From contig NC_081841.1 of assembly GCF_963259705.1 (NCBI RefSeq), positions 90,657,063 to 90,721,062 of the forward strand: 64,000 nucleotides of DNA, written 5' to 3'. Origin of the DNA: Myotis daubentonii. Lineage: Eukaryota > Chordata > Mammalia > Chiroptera > Vespertilionidae. Position 1 is the first letter of the stretch; the number at the start of each line of letters is the position of its first letter. A program made the position numbers and the translations under genes. This document shows positions 45,046 through 55,756 of the stretch, piece after piece. A model generated the notes under the pieces. It had not been told where the DNA came from. It was given only the letters and a program-made list of their open reading frames with translations, and did no database searches.

Positions 45046-45108
45046 GTGTGTGTGTGCACCCGCACATGCATGTATGCAGTGTGCATGCGTGCGCACATGT
45101 GCACATAC
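45046..45108. repeat. alternating purine-pyrimidine block
   Basis: About 60 bp of alternating GT, GC, CA and TG steps, including GTGCATGCGTGCGCACATGT. A Z-DNA-prone low-complexity patch. Confidence 0.7.
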
Positions 45109-45486
45109 CACAGAATGAGGGGTGTATGCTGCCCATCGGTAATTATCAACTGATTAACTTAACAGAAGGCCACCACCTACCCTGTCTATGGCAGTCACAG
45201 CCTACCACCACACTGGCAGATACTATGTTCCTGTGCCTCCTTGTAAGAACGCAACATAGATAGTTAATAAAAAAAAGATTCCAAACCTATGAGTAAATGT
45301 ATGTAACTGTGGACGGAGTACTAACAAATAGAAAAAATATAGTTACAAATGAAAGTGAACCTACATTTACTTTACTAAAATTAATAGATTTCATTATAGA
45401 TTTCTCTATTCACCCTACTTAACTTCTCTAAAAGAAGCAGCATAAGGCCACAAACTCAACAAAACTCCTTCTCTGTTCATAAAAAT
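45109..45486. other. unassigned DNA
   Basis: No gene or named repeat. Confidence 0.35.
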
Positions 45487-45496
45487 TCCTGTCCTG

Positions 45497-45649
45497 CCCA
45501 GCCAGTGTGGCTCAGTGGTTGAGCATTGACCCATGAACCAGGAGGTCACAGTTTGATTCCGGGTCAGGGCACATGCCCGGGTTTTGGGCTTGATCCCCAG
45601 TAGGGGGCATACAGGAGACAGACAATCGATGATTCTCTCTCATCACTGA

Positions 45650-45702
<53 letters not shown>

Positions 45703-45748
45703 TTCCATCTCTCTGACATGAATAAAAACATATTTAAAAAAATACAAC
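45497..45748 (+). mobile_element. VES-type SINE with (CT)n expansion
   Basis: Head CCCAGCCAGTGTGGCTCAGT, B-box-like CAGTTTGATTCCGGGTC, CATCACTGATGTTTCTC then a CT run of about 23 units (45653-45699), tail ATGAATAAAAACATATTTAA. Exact target duplication TCCTGTCCTG at 45487-45496 and 45749-45758. Confidence 0.96.
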
Positions 45749-45759
45749 TCCTGTCCTGA

Positions 45760-46348
45760 CTCCAAGTCCACGCCCTAAATACACAGGCAAACCTTTGCCC
45801 CATGCTGTAGTTGACAAGACCTTGAACCTACGAGAGCCTGTTTCCAAGGACAGGACATTCCACCTACCCAACTGTTCTCAAGCCACACAGTTCGGCTCCA
45901 AAGACAGGCAGTGGCAGAGGCTTAGTTGATCTTGGCAGGTGCAACTGAAGAGAGAGAGGGGAAGAGAGACTGAGAGGGGAAACTGAGCTCCCTTAAGCCA
46001 GGACATGAGGTAGCAGATGAGGCGGGCTGTCAATCAGATGTGATTCAACAACCTGACTGGTGATGCTCCACTTCCTGAGGCCGAGGGGAAGCATTCTGAG
46101 CTGTGTTCTAGGAAAGTGCCTTCCGCGTGCCATCAGAGCCCAGAGCGCCCTGTGATGAGCTCTGAAATGCTCTGTTGCAAAGAAAAACCATAGAAGCTGC
46201 AAGAGCAGCCTGGCTCTGGACCCTCGCCATTACATATCTAAGCCTCCATTCCTGCAGCTCTAAAGTGGAAATCAATCAATGTGGCATCTGAGACAATGCA
46301 TGTAAGAATGTTGCTATTAAATGAATTAAAAACTCACTGACTCAACAT
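45760..46348. other. unassigned DNA
   Basis: No gene. A weak MIR-like piece (CTAAGCCTCCATTCCTGCAG, then CTCTAAAGTGGAAATCAATC) lies at 46205-46310. Confidence 0.35.
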
Positions 46349-46536
46349 TAGTGGTTCTCAAATTTGAGTGTGTTATTAGCATCACCTGGAAAGCCTGTGA
46401 AAACAGATTTCTGGCCTCACCCTCAGAGGTTCCATTCACTAGGGCAGGACCAGGGCCTGAGAATGTGCACGTCTAGCAATTTCCTAGCCAGGGAGGCTGA
46501 TGCAGCTGGCCAGGGATCACACTTTAAGAACCACTG
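46349..46536 (+). mobile_element. MER5A-like non-autonomous hAT
   Basis: Terminal repeats AGTGGTTCTCAAATTTGAG at left and AAGAACCACTG at right; between them ATTAGCATCACCTGGAAAGC and GCTGATGCAGCTGG. The length of about 188 bp fits MER5A. It has no coding capacity and would have moved with a Charlie-type transposase. Confidence 0.85.
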
Positions 46537-46994
46537 CTGAAGTCAGGATAAAGGTCAGCTGGAGTTATAATGGCAATCACTAGGCATGTCCAGACTGAGC
46601 AGTAAAAAGGAAACAAGTCTACTGCCTAGGCTAAGCATGAAAATAATAAAACACATGAAAATAATGGAACAGATAATGCTTGAGTTGCCAGCAGAAAACT
46701 GTTGCAATTTAATCTTTAAAGTCAGAAAGACCCAGGAATTCATCAAACAGACATTTCGAACAACTCCTGTCCTCCAACTGAATAGGAAGAGATCAAGGCT
46801 ACCATCTTCATGGAAGCCCTTGGCCTCGTAGCTCCGGCTCTCCCTCTTCACAGAAGAGGAATCTCATTTCCTAATTCATTCACAGCAGGAGAAGATAAAA
46901 GCTCAGGAAAATGACCACACATCCTGGCTAGTCACTGTAATAGGGACCAGTAATAGCAACGCCTCTGGGTATAAGACTTAATGGTTTAAAAAAC
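46537..46994. other. unassigned DNA
   Basis: No gene or named repeat. Overlapping frames of about 80-98 codons on opposite strands show no domain. Confidence 0.35.
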
Positions 46995-47605
46995 TTTCCA
47001 GTGATCAAGACAGTGTGGTATTGGTGACAGAAAAGACACATAAATTAATTAATGGAACAGAATAGAGATCCCAGAAATAGACTAACACAAATACAGTCAA
47101 CTGATCTTTGACAAGGAGCAAAAGCAACCCCGTATAGAGAAAGGACAGTCTCTTCAACTAATGGTGCTGGCACAACTGGATATCCACATGCAAAAGAAGG
47201 ACGAGGAGAAAGGGATGGAAAGAAAGAAGAAGAAAAAGGAGAAGGAGGAGGAGGAGGAAAAAAGAAGAAAGGAAAATGAATCTAAACAAAGATCTTACAT
47301 CTTCCACAAAAATTAACTAAAAATAAATCACAGACTTAAATGTAAAATGCAAAACTATAACACTTTAGAAAGATAACATAGGAGAAAAATCTAAATGATC
47401 TTGGGTTTGAAGATGACTTTTCAGATACAACACTAAAAAAATGACCCATGAAAAACAATAAACAGGTTGAACTTTATTAAAATTAAAAACTTCTGCTCTG
47501 TGAAAGACACTGTTAAGATAATAAAAAGACAAGCTACAGACTGGGAGAAAATACTTACAAAACATATTGAATGAAGGACTGATATCCAAATTATAAAAAT
47601 AATTA
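46995..47605 (+). mobile_element. old L1, sense, segment 1 (ORF2)
   Basis: Sense ORF2: AGACAGTGTGGTATTGGTGA near 47008, ATGGAACAGAATAGAGATCC near 47052, CAGTCAACTGATCTTTGACA near 47096, CAACTGGATATCCACATGCA near 47173 and AAAACTTCTGCTCTGTGAAA near 47485. A purine-rich GAA/GGA block is embedded at 47195-47280. It resumes at 50381 after the nested younger L1. Broken in all frames. Confidence 0.8.
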
Positions 47606-49075
47606 GTGTTTTGAGTTTCTTTGGATAAATCCCAAGAAGTGGGATCACTGGGTTATAAGGCGAATCCATTTTTAATTTTTTGAGGGAATTCAGTACTGTT
47701 TTCCATAGTGGCTGAACCAATCTGCATTCCCACCAGCAAAGCATGAGGGTTCCCTTCTCTCCACATCCTCACCAATACTTGTTGTTTGTTGATTTATTGA
47801 TGATAGCCATTCTGACAGGTATGATGTGATAACTCATTGTGGTTTTAATTTGCATTTCTCTGACAATTAGTCAAACTGCTCATCTTTTCATTTGTCTATT
47901 GGCCATCTGCATGTCCTCTTTGGAGAAGTGTCTATTCAGGTCCTTTGACCATTTTTTAATTGGATTGTTTGGCTTTGTTTGTTTGTTTTGGTATTGATTA
48001 TTATGAGTTCTTTATAAATTTTGGATATTAACCCTTATCAGATGTATCATTAGTGAATATGTTCTTCCATTTAGTAGGTTGTCTCTTCGGTTTGTTGATG
48101 GTTTCCTTTGCTGTGCAAAAACTTTTTGGTTTGATCTAATCCCATTTGTTATTTTTTTAATTTTATTTACCTTGTCCAAGGAGACATAGCAGAAAAAAAA
48201 ATATTGCCAAGACAAATGCCAGTGATTTTTACTGCCTATGGTTTCAAGTCTTACATTTAAGTCTTTAACCCATCTTGAGTTTATTCTTGTATATGGAGTA
48301 AGAAGGTGGTCTAGTTTTTGGTTTTTTGCATGTATCTGTCCATTTTTCACAGAACCATTTGTTAAATACTGTCTTTACCTCACTGTATGTTCTATCCTCC
48401 TTTGTCAAATACTAATTGATCATATAGATGTGAATTTATTCCTGAGCTCTCCATTCTGTTCCGTTGATCTATATGTCTGTTTTTATGCCAGTACCATGCT
48501 GTTTTGATTACTGTGGCCTTGTAATATAGTTTTATATCACATAGCATGATACCTCCAACTGTGTTCTTCTTTCTCAATATTGCTGTGGCTCTTCAGGGTT
48601 TTCTGTGGTTCTATGTAAATTTTTGGATTATTTTTTCTAGTTTTGTGAAATCCCCATTGGTATTTTTTAAATCTTCATCCAATGACATATTTCCATGGAT
48701 TCTTAGAGGGAGAGGAAGGGAGAGAAAGAGAGAGAGGGACATTGATGTGAAAGAAACATCAATCAGTTGCTTCCCGTACGTACCTCAACCTGGGATCAAA
48801 CCCACAACCCAGGTCTGAGCCCTAACCAGGAACCAAACCTGCAAACTTTTGATGTATAAGACATTACTCCAACCAACTGAGCCACTGACCAGGACTCCAG
48901 TTAGTATTTTGACAAGGATTTTATTGAATCTATAAATTGCTTTGGGTAGTACAGACATTTTAATGATGTTAACTCTTACTTGTGAAAATGATATATACTT
49001 CCATTTATTTATATCTTCTTTGATTTCTTTCTTCAGTGCCTTATAATTTTTCAAGTACATGTCTCTTAAATTCAA
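47606..49075 (-). mobile_element. younger L1, inverted 5' segment (twin priming)
   Basis: Antisense ORF2 to 3' region, split by a SINE at 48667-48900. Minus-strand remnants read [16 protein letters not shown] and IPLLGIYPKK (47433-47744), [20 protein letters not shown] (48392-48577) and NYKALKKEIKEDINKWK with PKAIYRFNKI (48785-49075), all ORF2p C-terminal half. The matching sense 3' segment begins at 49076. Its L1 coordinates continue where the inverted part stops: inverted end CCAAAGAAACTC-like and sense start ATATGTACTCTCAAGTTC. This is the signature of twin-primed reverse transcription. Confidence 0.85.
48667..48900 (-). mobile_element. older VES-related SINE inside the inverted L1
   Basis: GAGAGAAAGAGAGAGAGGGA-type block, CATTGATGTGAAAG, B-box complement GGGATCAAACCCACAACCC and head complement GAGCCACTGACCAGGA. 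Target duplication TTGGTATTTT (48657-48666) / TTAGTATTTT (48901-48910), which is L1 sequence, so the SINE is younger than this L1. Confidence 0.92.
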
Positions 49076-50155
49076 AAATATATATGTACTCTCAAGTTCA
49101 TTGCAGCATTATTTATAATAATCAAGCTATCAAAGTAACCCAAGTGCCCACAATAGATGAGTAGATAAAAAAAAGCTGTGGTACATATATAGAGTGGAAT
49201 ATTACTTGGCCATAAAAAAGAATGAAATCTTACCTTTTGCAACAGAAGGGACCTAGATGGTATTATGCTCAGTGAAATAAGTCAGTCAGAGAAATACAAG
49301 TATCACATGGTTTTATTTATATGTGGAATCTAAAGAACAAATTAATCCTATATAATAAACGAGAAACATGCAAATTAACCATCACTCCACCACTCTGCTA
49401 CACCCGCCAGCCAATCAGAGCAGCTATGCAAATTAACCCAACAAAGATGGCAATTAATTTGCATATGCAGGCGTGGAGCGAAGACTGAAGACAACTGAAG
49501 ATGGTGGTGGCCAGAGAGCTAGAGCGAGCAGGAGGCTTGGGTTGCTCCTGGCAACGGAGGAAGCCAAGCTTCCTGCCGGCCCTGGACTCTGCTCAAGGAG
49601 TGGCTGGGGGCCTGGGTCTCCAGGGGCAACCTAGGCTTCCAGCCAGCCCTGGCCTCCACTAGAGGAGCTGGGGGGAAAAAAGGAGGGGCTGGGAGCAGCC
49701 AGAGCGGAGAAGCTAAGCCTCGCTGCTGCAGCCGGACCAAAGGCCTGGGTCCCGGGTGCCAGTGGAAAACCAGTGCCGGCAGCCAGGGGAAGGAAGGCCT
49801 ATTGCATGAATCTTTGTGCAATGGGCCACTAGTAAACAAATAAAACTGAAACAGACTCATATACACAGAGAATGAATTGTTGGTTGCCAGAGGGAGGGGG
49901 TTTCAGGGACTGGGTGAAAGAGTTGAAGGGATTAAGATGCACAAATTGGTAATTGCAAAATAGTCACGGGGTAAGTAAAGCATAGGAAATATAGTCAATA
50001 ATATTGCAATGACTATGTATGGTGCCAGTTAGGGAAATATTGAGAAGAACAAAATGTACAGTATATGATTGTCTAACCACTAACCTATACACCTGAAACC
50101 AATGCAAAAGTTTTTTAAAAGACTAAAAATAAATAAATTATATATATATATAGTA
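49076..50155 (+). mobile_element. younger L1, sense 3' segment
   Basis: Sense L1 3' end: TTCATTGCAGCATTATTTAT near 49099, GGTACATATATAGAGTGGAA near 49180, CAGTGAAATAAGTCAGTCAG near 49270, then the Helitron at 49346-49832, then AACAAATAAAACTGAAACAG, TTGTTGGTTGCCAGAGGGAG near 49878, TGTCTAACCACTAACCTATA near 50071 and an A-rich tail. Direct repeats AAAAATAATTA at 47595-47605 and 50370-50380 flank the whole insertion and are a plausible target duplication. Confidence 0.87.
49346..49832 (+). mobile_element. HeliBat-type Helitron with divergent hairpin
   Basis: 487 bp. Starts TCCTATATAATAAACGAGAA after A (49345) and ends ATTGCATGAATCTTTGTGCA, ATGGGCCACTAG, then T (49833). The stem is ATTGCA/TGCAAT rather than the usual GTGCAC pair, and the end reads GGCCACTAG instead of GGCCTCTAG. 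Joining the flanks restores an unbroken L1 stretch (ATTAA + TAAACAAATAAAAC), so the boundaries are exact. No Rep/helicase coding. Confidence 0.95.
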
Positions 50156-50156
50156 A

Positions 50157-50369
50157 GCCCAACTGGCGTGGCTCAGTGGTTGAGCATTGACCTATGAACC
50201 AAGAGGTCATGGTTCAATCCCTGGTTAGGTCCCATGCCTGGGTTGCAGGCTCGACCCTCAGTGTGGGGCATGCAGGAGGCAGCCAATCAATGATTCTCTC
50301 TTATCATTGATGTTTCTATCTCTTTCTCCCTCTCCCATCCTCTCTGAAATCAATAAAAATATTTTTAAA
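50157..50369 (+). mobile_element. VES-type SINE at the L1 tail
   Basis: Head CCCAACTGGCGTGGCTCAGT, B-box-like ATGGTTCAATCCCTGGTTAG, TATCATTGATGTTTCTATC and tail TGAAATCAATAAAAATATTT. Inserted in the A-rich tail of the younger L1, just before the old L1 resumes. Confidence 0.95.
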
Positions 50370-50380
50370 AAAAATAATTA

Positions 50381-51605
50381 ATTTAAAAAACTCATGAAAC
50401 TCAATAAGAAAACAAATACCCAATGTAAAAAATTGACAAAAGATCTGAATAGACACATCATGAAAGAAAATATACAGATGGCAAGTAAGCATAAGAAAAT
50501 ATTAATATCTTGCTAATTAAAATGGGATTTGATTACATACCTACCAGAATGGCTAAAATCCAAAATACTGACACCAAATGCTGAGGAAGGTGTGCAGCCA
50601 CAGAAACTCTCACTCATTGCTGGTGGGAATGAAAATGGCATGGTCACCTTGGAAGACAGTTTGGCAGTTTCTTACAAAGTTATACATAGGATTATCATAC
50701 AACCCAGTAACTGCAATCCTAGGTATTTACCCAAAGGAGCTGAAAACTTACGTCGACACAAAAACCTGCACGTGAGTGTTTCTAGCAGCTTTATTCATAA
50801 ATGCCAAAACTTGGAAGCAACCAAGATGTCCTGTAACAGGTGAATGGGTTAAGAAAAAAGACAGTGGTACATCCAGACAACAAAATATTATTAGGTGATA
50901 AAAATAAATGAGGTATCAAGCCACAATATAACAGGGAGGAAACTTAAATGCATATTGTTAAGTGAAAGAAGCCAATCTGAAAAGGCTAATTACAGTATCA
51001 TTCCAACTACATGACATTCTGGAAAAGGCAAATCATTGGAGACAGTAGAGGTATCAGTGATTGCTAGGAATTCAAGGAGAGGGAAAAGGAGGAGGAGGTA
51101 GAGCACAGGGCATTTTAAGCACACTGAAACTATCCTGTATGATATCGTAACGGCGGATACAGGACATTATGCATCTGTCAAAACCCATAGAATCTACAAC
51201 ACCAAGAGTGAAACCTGATGTGAAGCCAATACTGACTCATCAATTATAAGAAATATGACACACTGCCTGGCCAGCGTGGCTCAGTGGTTGAGCATCGACC
51301 CATGAACCAGGAGGTCACAGTTCAATTCCCAGTCAGGCCACCTGCCTGGATTGCGGGCTGGATGCCCGGTGTGGGGCATGCAGGAGGTAGCCGATCAATG
51401 ACTCTCTCATCATTGATGTTTCAATATCTCTCTCCTTCTCCCTTACTCTCTGAAATCAATAAAAATATATTTTTTAAAATGTGCCGCACTAATACAGGTT
51501 GCTAATAATAGAGGACACTGTGGGGGAGGGGTAGAAATTCTCTGGACTTTCTGAGCTATTTCTCTATAAACCTAAAAATGCTCTAGAAAAATAAAACCTA
51601 TTTTT
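50381..51605 (+). mobile_element. old L1, sense, segment 2 (to the 3' end)
   Basis: Resumes ORF2/3' UTR: CTCATGAAACTCAATAAGAA near 50391, AAAAAATTGACAAAAGATCT near 50427, CACTCATTGCTGGTGGGAAT near 50611, ATACAACCCAGTAACTGCAA near 50697, AGCAGCTTTATTCATAAATG near 50785, TTAAGTGAAAGAAGCCAATC near 50959, TGATTGCTAGGAATTCAAGG near 51058, then after the SINE at 51265 CTCTGGACTTTCTGAGCTAT and GCTCTAGAAAAATAAAACCT. The gap from 47605 to 50381 is the nested younger insertion. Confidence 0.8.
51265..51476 (+). mobile_element. VES-type SINE in the old L1 3' UTR
   Basis: Head GCCTGGCCAGCGTGGCTCAG, B-box-like CACAGTTCAATTCCCAGTC, CATCATTGATGTTTC and tail GAAATCAATAAAAATATATT. Imperfect target duplication AAATATGACACACT (51251-51264) / AAATGTGCCGCACT (51477-51490). 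Confidence 0.95.
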
Positions 51606-51614
51606 AAAAAAGCT

Positions 51615-51800
51615 TTTTGATATATTATCCAATATACCCCTCAGATCAACTCTATATAGTAGAGTAGATATGATTATCTTCATTTTTCAGATGAGAAAAT
51701 TGATTTACTGATGTTCACACAAAGTCAGTTGCAAACTAAAATTTGAACATTTATCTTCTGATTCTCACCTCTGGATTCTTTCCACTGCACTGACTGTGTG
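51615..51800 (-). repeat. MIR SINE fragment
   Basis: Antisense MIR: ATTATCTTCATTTTTCAGAT near 51672, GAGAAAATTGATTTACTGAT, AAAGTCAGTTGCAAAC and GGATTCTTTCCACTGCACTG. Confidence 0.65.
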
Positions 51801-52498
51801 TGCTACGCTGGGACAACTCGCACGTTCCTGCATCTTCCTTTTACCTCTTAGAGATGCTGCCGAGGCCAAAGAGAGCTGGAGAGAGGCATGAATGTGTGGA
51901 CAGAACTGAGGGCACCAAGTCTCTCACAGGGGGGACCCCATGATTCCCTTGGCGGGTCTAAGCACCGACACCCATCCCCCACATCCTTAATTTTACACAT
52001 CACTTAGTGATACAGCAACCTACGAGTAAAATGTGAGGCTCTGGGGGTTAGTCGATGGGAAAGGCATTAAATCTCTAACTTGGCATGGTTTGTACATCCC
52101 TAAATTATTTAGATTTTCCTAATGGAGCATTTCTCAAACTTCAGTCCTTTTTATTTCATCTTCACAATTTTTGCCATGCCTGCCTATCACACCATTTTTA
52201 TTTAATATTTTCCTTTAAAGAGACTCGCTGTTTTATGTAGGCTCATCCTAAACAGTGCCAACTCATAAAATTAAGTGTTCCTCATTGCACTGCCTCAAAT
52301 GACCTTGAGCACCCAGGGGCACCCATAACACCCACAGAACTGCTGCCCTAGGAGATTCCCCCTGAAACTCAGAGCCAAGAGGAAATCCAGGGCCTTGCAT
52401 GCCCACCAGCATCACAGTCTCTGGCACATAGGAGGTGCTCAAAAAACATTTATGCAATAAATTAGCAACCAGTAAAAACTACTTGGTTGCCCAATTTT
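51801..52498. other. unassigned DNA with a LINE-like tail
   Basis: No gene. 52405-52455 has CAGTCTCTGGCACATAGGAG followed by GTGCTCAAAAAACATTTATG, a common MIR/L2 tail. The rest is unassigned. Confidence 0.4.
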
Positions 52499-52508
52499 CC
52501 AGCAGCCA

Positions 52509-52857
52509 TTTTTTAAAATTCTTTATTGTTGAAAATATTATATGTGTCTCCTTTTCCCCCATTGACTTCTCCCAGCCCACTCCTGCCCCCCAGCACAGGC
52601 CCTCACCTCCTAGTGTCTGTGCCCATTGGTTCTGCTTATATGCATGCATACAAGTCCTTTGGTTGATCTCTTACCGCCCCCCCCCCCCACCCTCCCCTGC
52701 CGTCCCTTTGAGGTTTGATGGTCTGTTCAATGCTTCTCTGTCCCTGGTTCTATTTTTGTTCATCAGTTTATGTTGTTCAGTAGATCCCACAAATGAGTGA
52801 GATCATGTGATACTTATCTTTCTCCGAGTGGCTTATTTCGCTCAGCATAATGCTCTC
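52509..52857 (-). mobile_element. young L1 3' end, 5'-truncated
   Basis: Starts TTTTTTAAAATTCTTTATTG (complement of the A tail), TTGAAAATATTATATGTGTC, C-rich 3' UTR, GTTCATCAGTTTATGTTGTT near 52757, GAGATCATGTGATACTTATC near 52799, and ends at CAGCATAATGCTCTC. Exact target duplication CCAGCAGCCA at 52499-52508 and 52858-52867, so it is a precise, recent truncated insertion. Confidence 0.95.
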
Positions 52858-52899
52858 CCAGCAGCCACTTAAAACCTAACTTTTTAGTTACATCTCTAG

Positions 52900-53310
52900 C
52901 CAACAAGTTCCCGGTGACCCCAGAGCAGTTAGCACCCCAGACCCTGCTCCAGTCACTGGCAGCTGTTGTTGACCAAGGACATGTTCAGTCTGGATCACTG
53001 CCAGCTAAGGCAACACACAGCTGCCCCTGACCCCACCCATCCCGGGTCCTTTAGGTGACCCTCTGCCTTGAGGGCTCTGAACCACTGTGCCCTGCGTGTC
53101 CACAGAAAGGTCACCTTTCCCAGGAAGCTGTCCCCAGTCATTCCTGGTGGAACTCTGTCCTTTTTGCCTTCATAACAAGAACTCTATTGCTCGCATTATT
53201 CTATGGTTTAATTGTCCGTTTTCAAGAGTAAGCTCTGTTGGGGCAGGACCCACATCTGTCTTGTTGGCCCAGTGCCTCGTTGCAACACTGCTGGCAGGCG
53301 CTTCTGAAGT
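52900..53310 (+). repeat. L2 LINE fragment
   Basis: Sense L2: GGTCACCTTTCCCAGGAAGC near 53109, TGTCCCCAGTCATTCCTGGT near 53130, AAGAGTAAGCTCTGTTGGGG near 53223, GCAGGACCCACATCTGTCTT and GGCCCAGTGCCTCGTTGCAA. Confidence 0.6.
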
Positions 53311-53589
53311 TAACACTGCTTGAGTTCACCTTCTCCATGGACAGGGAGCTTCCGTGCTTGATTCATCCTCCGGCCCCCAGCACTGACCACATGCCTGGGA
53401 CGTAGCAAACACAATGTCATGGAAGGAAGGGAGGACAGAAGGAAGGGAGGGAGGCAAGAAATTAAAACTGAAAGATACACTGCATTATCCCATTGGTCTC
53501 CCAGCTGGAATATTGGTACACAAAGTCAGCCATGAACTGTGCACTGTCTTCAGCTATACCTGGTGACAGTCAAAGAAACAAACAATAAT

Positions 53590-53700
53590 CAAGTGACTCC
53601 CAGATGCCAGATATCGTGTTAGGCACTTTCCATAGCTTGTCTTGTTAACTCTGTACAAAAGATATTATTTTCAATTTATAAACAATGAAAAATATTTTTC
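53590..53700 (-). repeat. MIR SINE fragment
   Basis: Antisense MIR: CCCAGATGCCAGATATCGTG near 53598, TTAGGCACTTTCCATAGCTT, AAAGATATTATTTTCAATTT. Confidence 0.55.
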
Positions 53701-55476
53701 CTAGTAGAGAAGCATGATTTTTCTCTGTTATTCCTATACAACGTGGGGCCGGAGCCTCACTCTCCTACCAAAGGGAGAGGAAGCTGAGGAGAACTTTCTT
53801 CTCTCTCTGAAGGCAGCAAGGTTGAAGTCAACCACCCTCTCCCCTTCCAGTTGTCAGAGGGAGAAGGCTCACAAGGCAGAGGGTGTCCCTGGACCCAGGT
53901 CTTCTTTTCCGGGTTCCTTACCTGCTTGCATGGGGAGCTAACATGTTGGGCTCAAAACAATTTTGTGGAATAAATTAGCAACCAGTCAATGCCATTACAA
54001 AGTTTACACAAACCCTGCTGACAAGTTCATGAAAACCTACACAAACTGCTTAATGACAGCAATATGCACAGCACATCCTGTGCTGGAAGTGATCCTTTTC
54101 CTTGGCCATAACTCCCCTTTCGACCTTGGAGCTCACCTAACAGCTACAATCAGGTGATATTTATGTGCAGAGCATGTGATATATTATGCCCTTTTGCTTA
54201 GTGACCCATACAGGAACCAAATGATAGCCAGACTAGAAATCAACATCAAACTGTTCAAATAAATTCCACTTAAAGAATGGTGACTTGGGGGAAGTGCTCA
54301 GCCTGAAAGAATTCTCCCAAGAGCATTCTAACTCTGGTTTAAAATGGCTTCTGATGACATTCCATGGACGGCGATGAAATGTCATCCTCTGAGCAATCAT
54401 TGGGATCCATTTTAGTACCTGCCCTCTTTCTTGCTAACTCCCCATTCTACCCAGTAAAGACCTTTTCATATGAGAGGCTAAGAAAACCAACCAATATAAG
54501 GTACGGTCCAGTTGAAACAAGCACTAGAAACTCATAAAGAGAAACCATAATTAAGCTAAATAACTGTCTCTTGAAACTCTGAGCATTACTATAAAGTTAT
54601 AAAAGCTCCAACGTCCCATTTGTTTGTTCTTTCACTCAATTCCCTTTCAAATATCCTTGTATCCTTCCCTTCCCCCCCCCCCGTCATATTTCTTATTTAA
54701 TAAACCTATTTGTAAGAAAGGAATCTTAGGTTAGTCATTCACACTTGAGTGTGAATTAAAGTCAGTGAGTCAACTCTCACAGGAATGAGGATTCCAAGCC
54801 ATAGCTCTAATTGTGGATGGCTGTCTTTGAATACTTTTAAGGGTACTTCATGGAAAGACTAAATACGAAGAGAAGAGGAACTGCTAGGGTCTGCCTATGC
54901 GTAAAGGCAACCTTGAGTCCAGTTTTGAGAAAGGAAAGCCTTCAGCTGACACTTCCACTTGCAAGTGAATTCAGCTTAACTCAGACATCAGATGAGAATT
55001 ATAACTTTTCCTTCAGGGATTTACTGGTTTCAATCCCCTCCTCTTCCCCTCTAGGCCCTGGAAACAGATCTATTTCTGATGGACTGTAAGTGTCAGTTCC
55101 GTGGGATCCATTCTCACTTGACACCTGGTCTCTCCACTCCAGATGCCCTTTCCCCCACCAGGTTTTATTTAAGAGGCACAACATGAGCTGCCCGGGCCGA
55201 ATGGGGCCGGGAGTCCTTCAACGAATGTTCTGCTCCAGGGAGTGCGACCCTCGCAGCAGAAAGTTGATAGCCCTCTGACATGTGGCCAGTCCCCCAGGGA
55301 CTCTCACTCCTCTCCACAGGAAGGCCTTCGAAACTCTAAGCCAGTGGAAAATTCAGTCTGTTCCAAGCAAGAGAGACAAGTGTGCTCCCAAAATGAATAC
55401 TGGCATTTGGAAATGCCCTAGGGCATTATAAATATAATCTTTCTGAGGTGTGAGTGTGTGTCAGGGAAAGAGATGG

Positions 55477-55480
<4 letters not shown>
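53701..55480. other. unassigned DNA, with a candidate conserved block
   Basis: About 1.8 kb with no gene or named repeat apart from a C run (54674-54683). Around 54160-54450 the sequence is repeat-free and balanced (for example ATGCCCTTTTGCTTAGTGAC, GGCTTCTGATGACATTCCAT) and is a weak candidate for a conserved element. Confidence 0.35.

Positions 55481-55532
<52 letters not shown>
55481..55532. repeat. (TG)n microsatellite
   Basis: About 26 uninterrupted TG units. Confidence 0.97.
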
Positions 55533-55533
<1 letters not shown>

Positions 55534-55699
55534 TGTGACAGAAAGGAGAGTGAGTGCAGGCCAGAGCCAAAAAGTATCAGAGTAAAGACTGCAAGGCCAG
55601 GCATAAAGAAGGATGTCCACTATATGCCCAATGATTAAATTCAGAACTTTCTACTGCTTCCTCTCTGAAGAAACGGGAGAAAGGGAATGAGAGAGAGAA

Positions 55700-55703
<4 letters not shown>

Positions 55704-55756
<53 letters not shown>

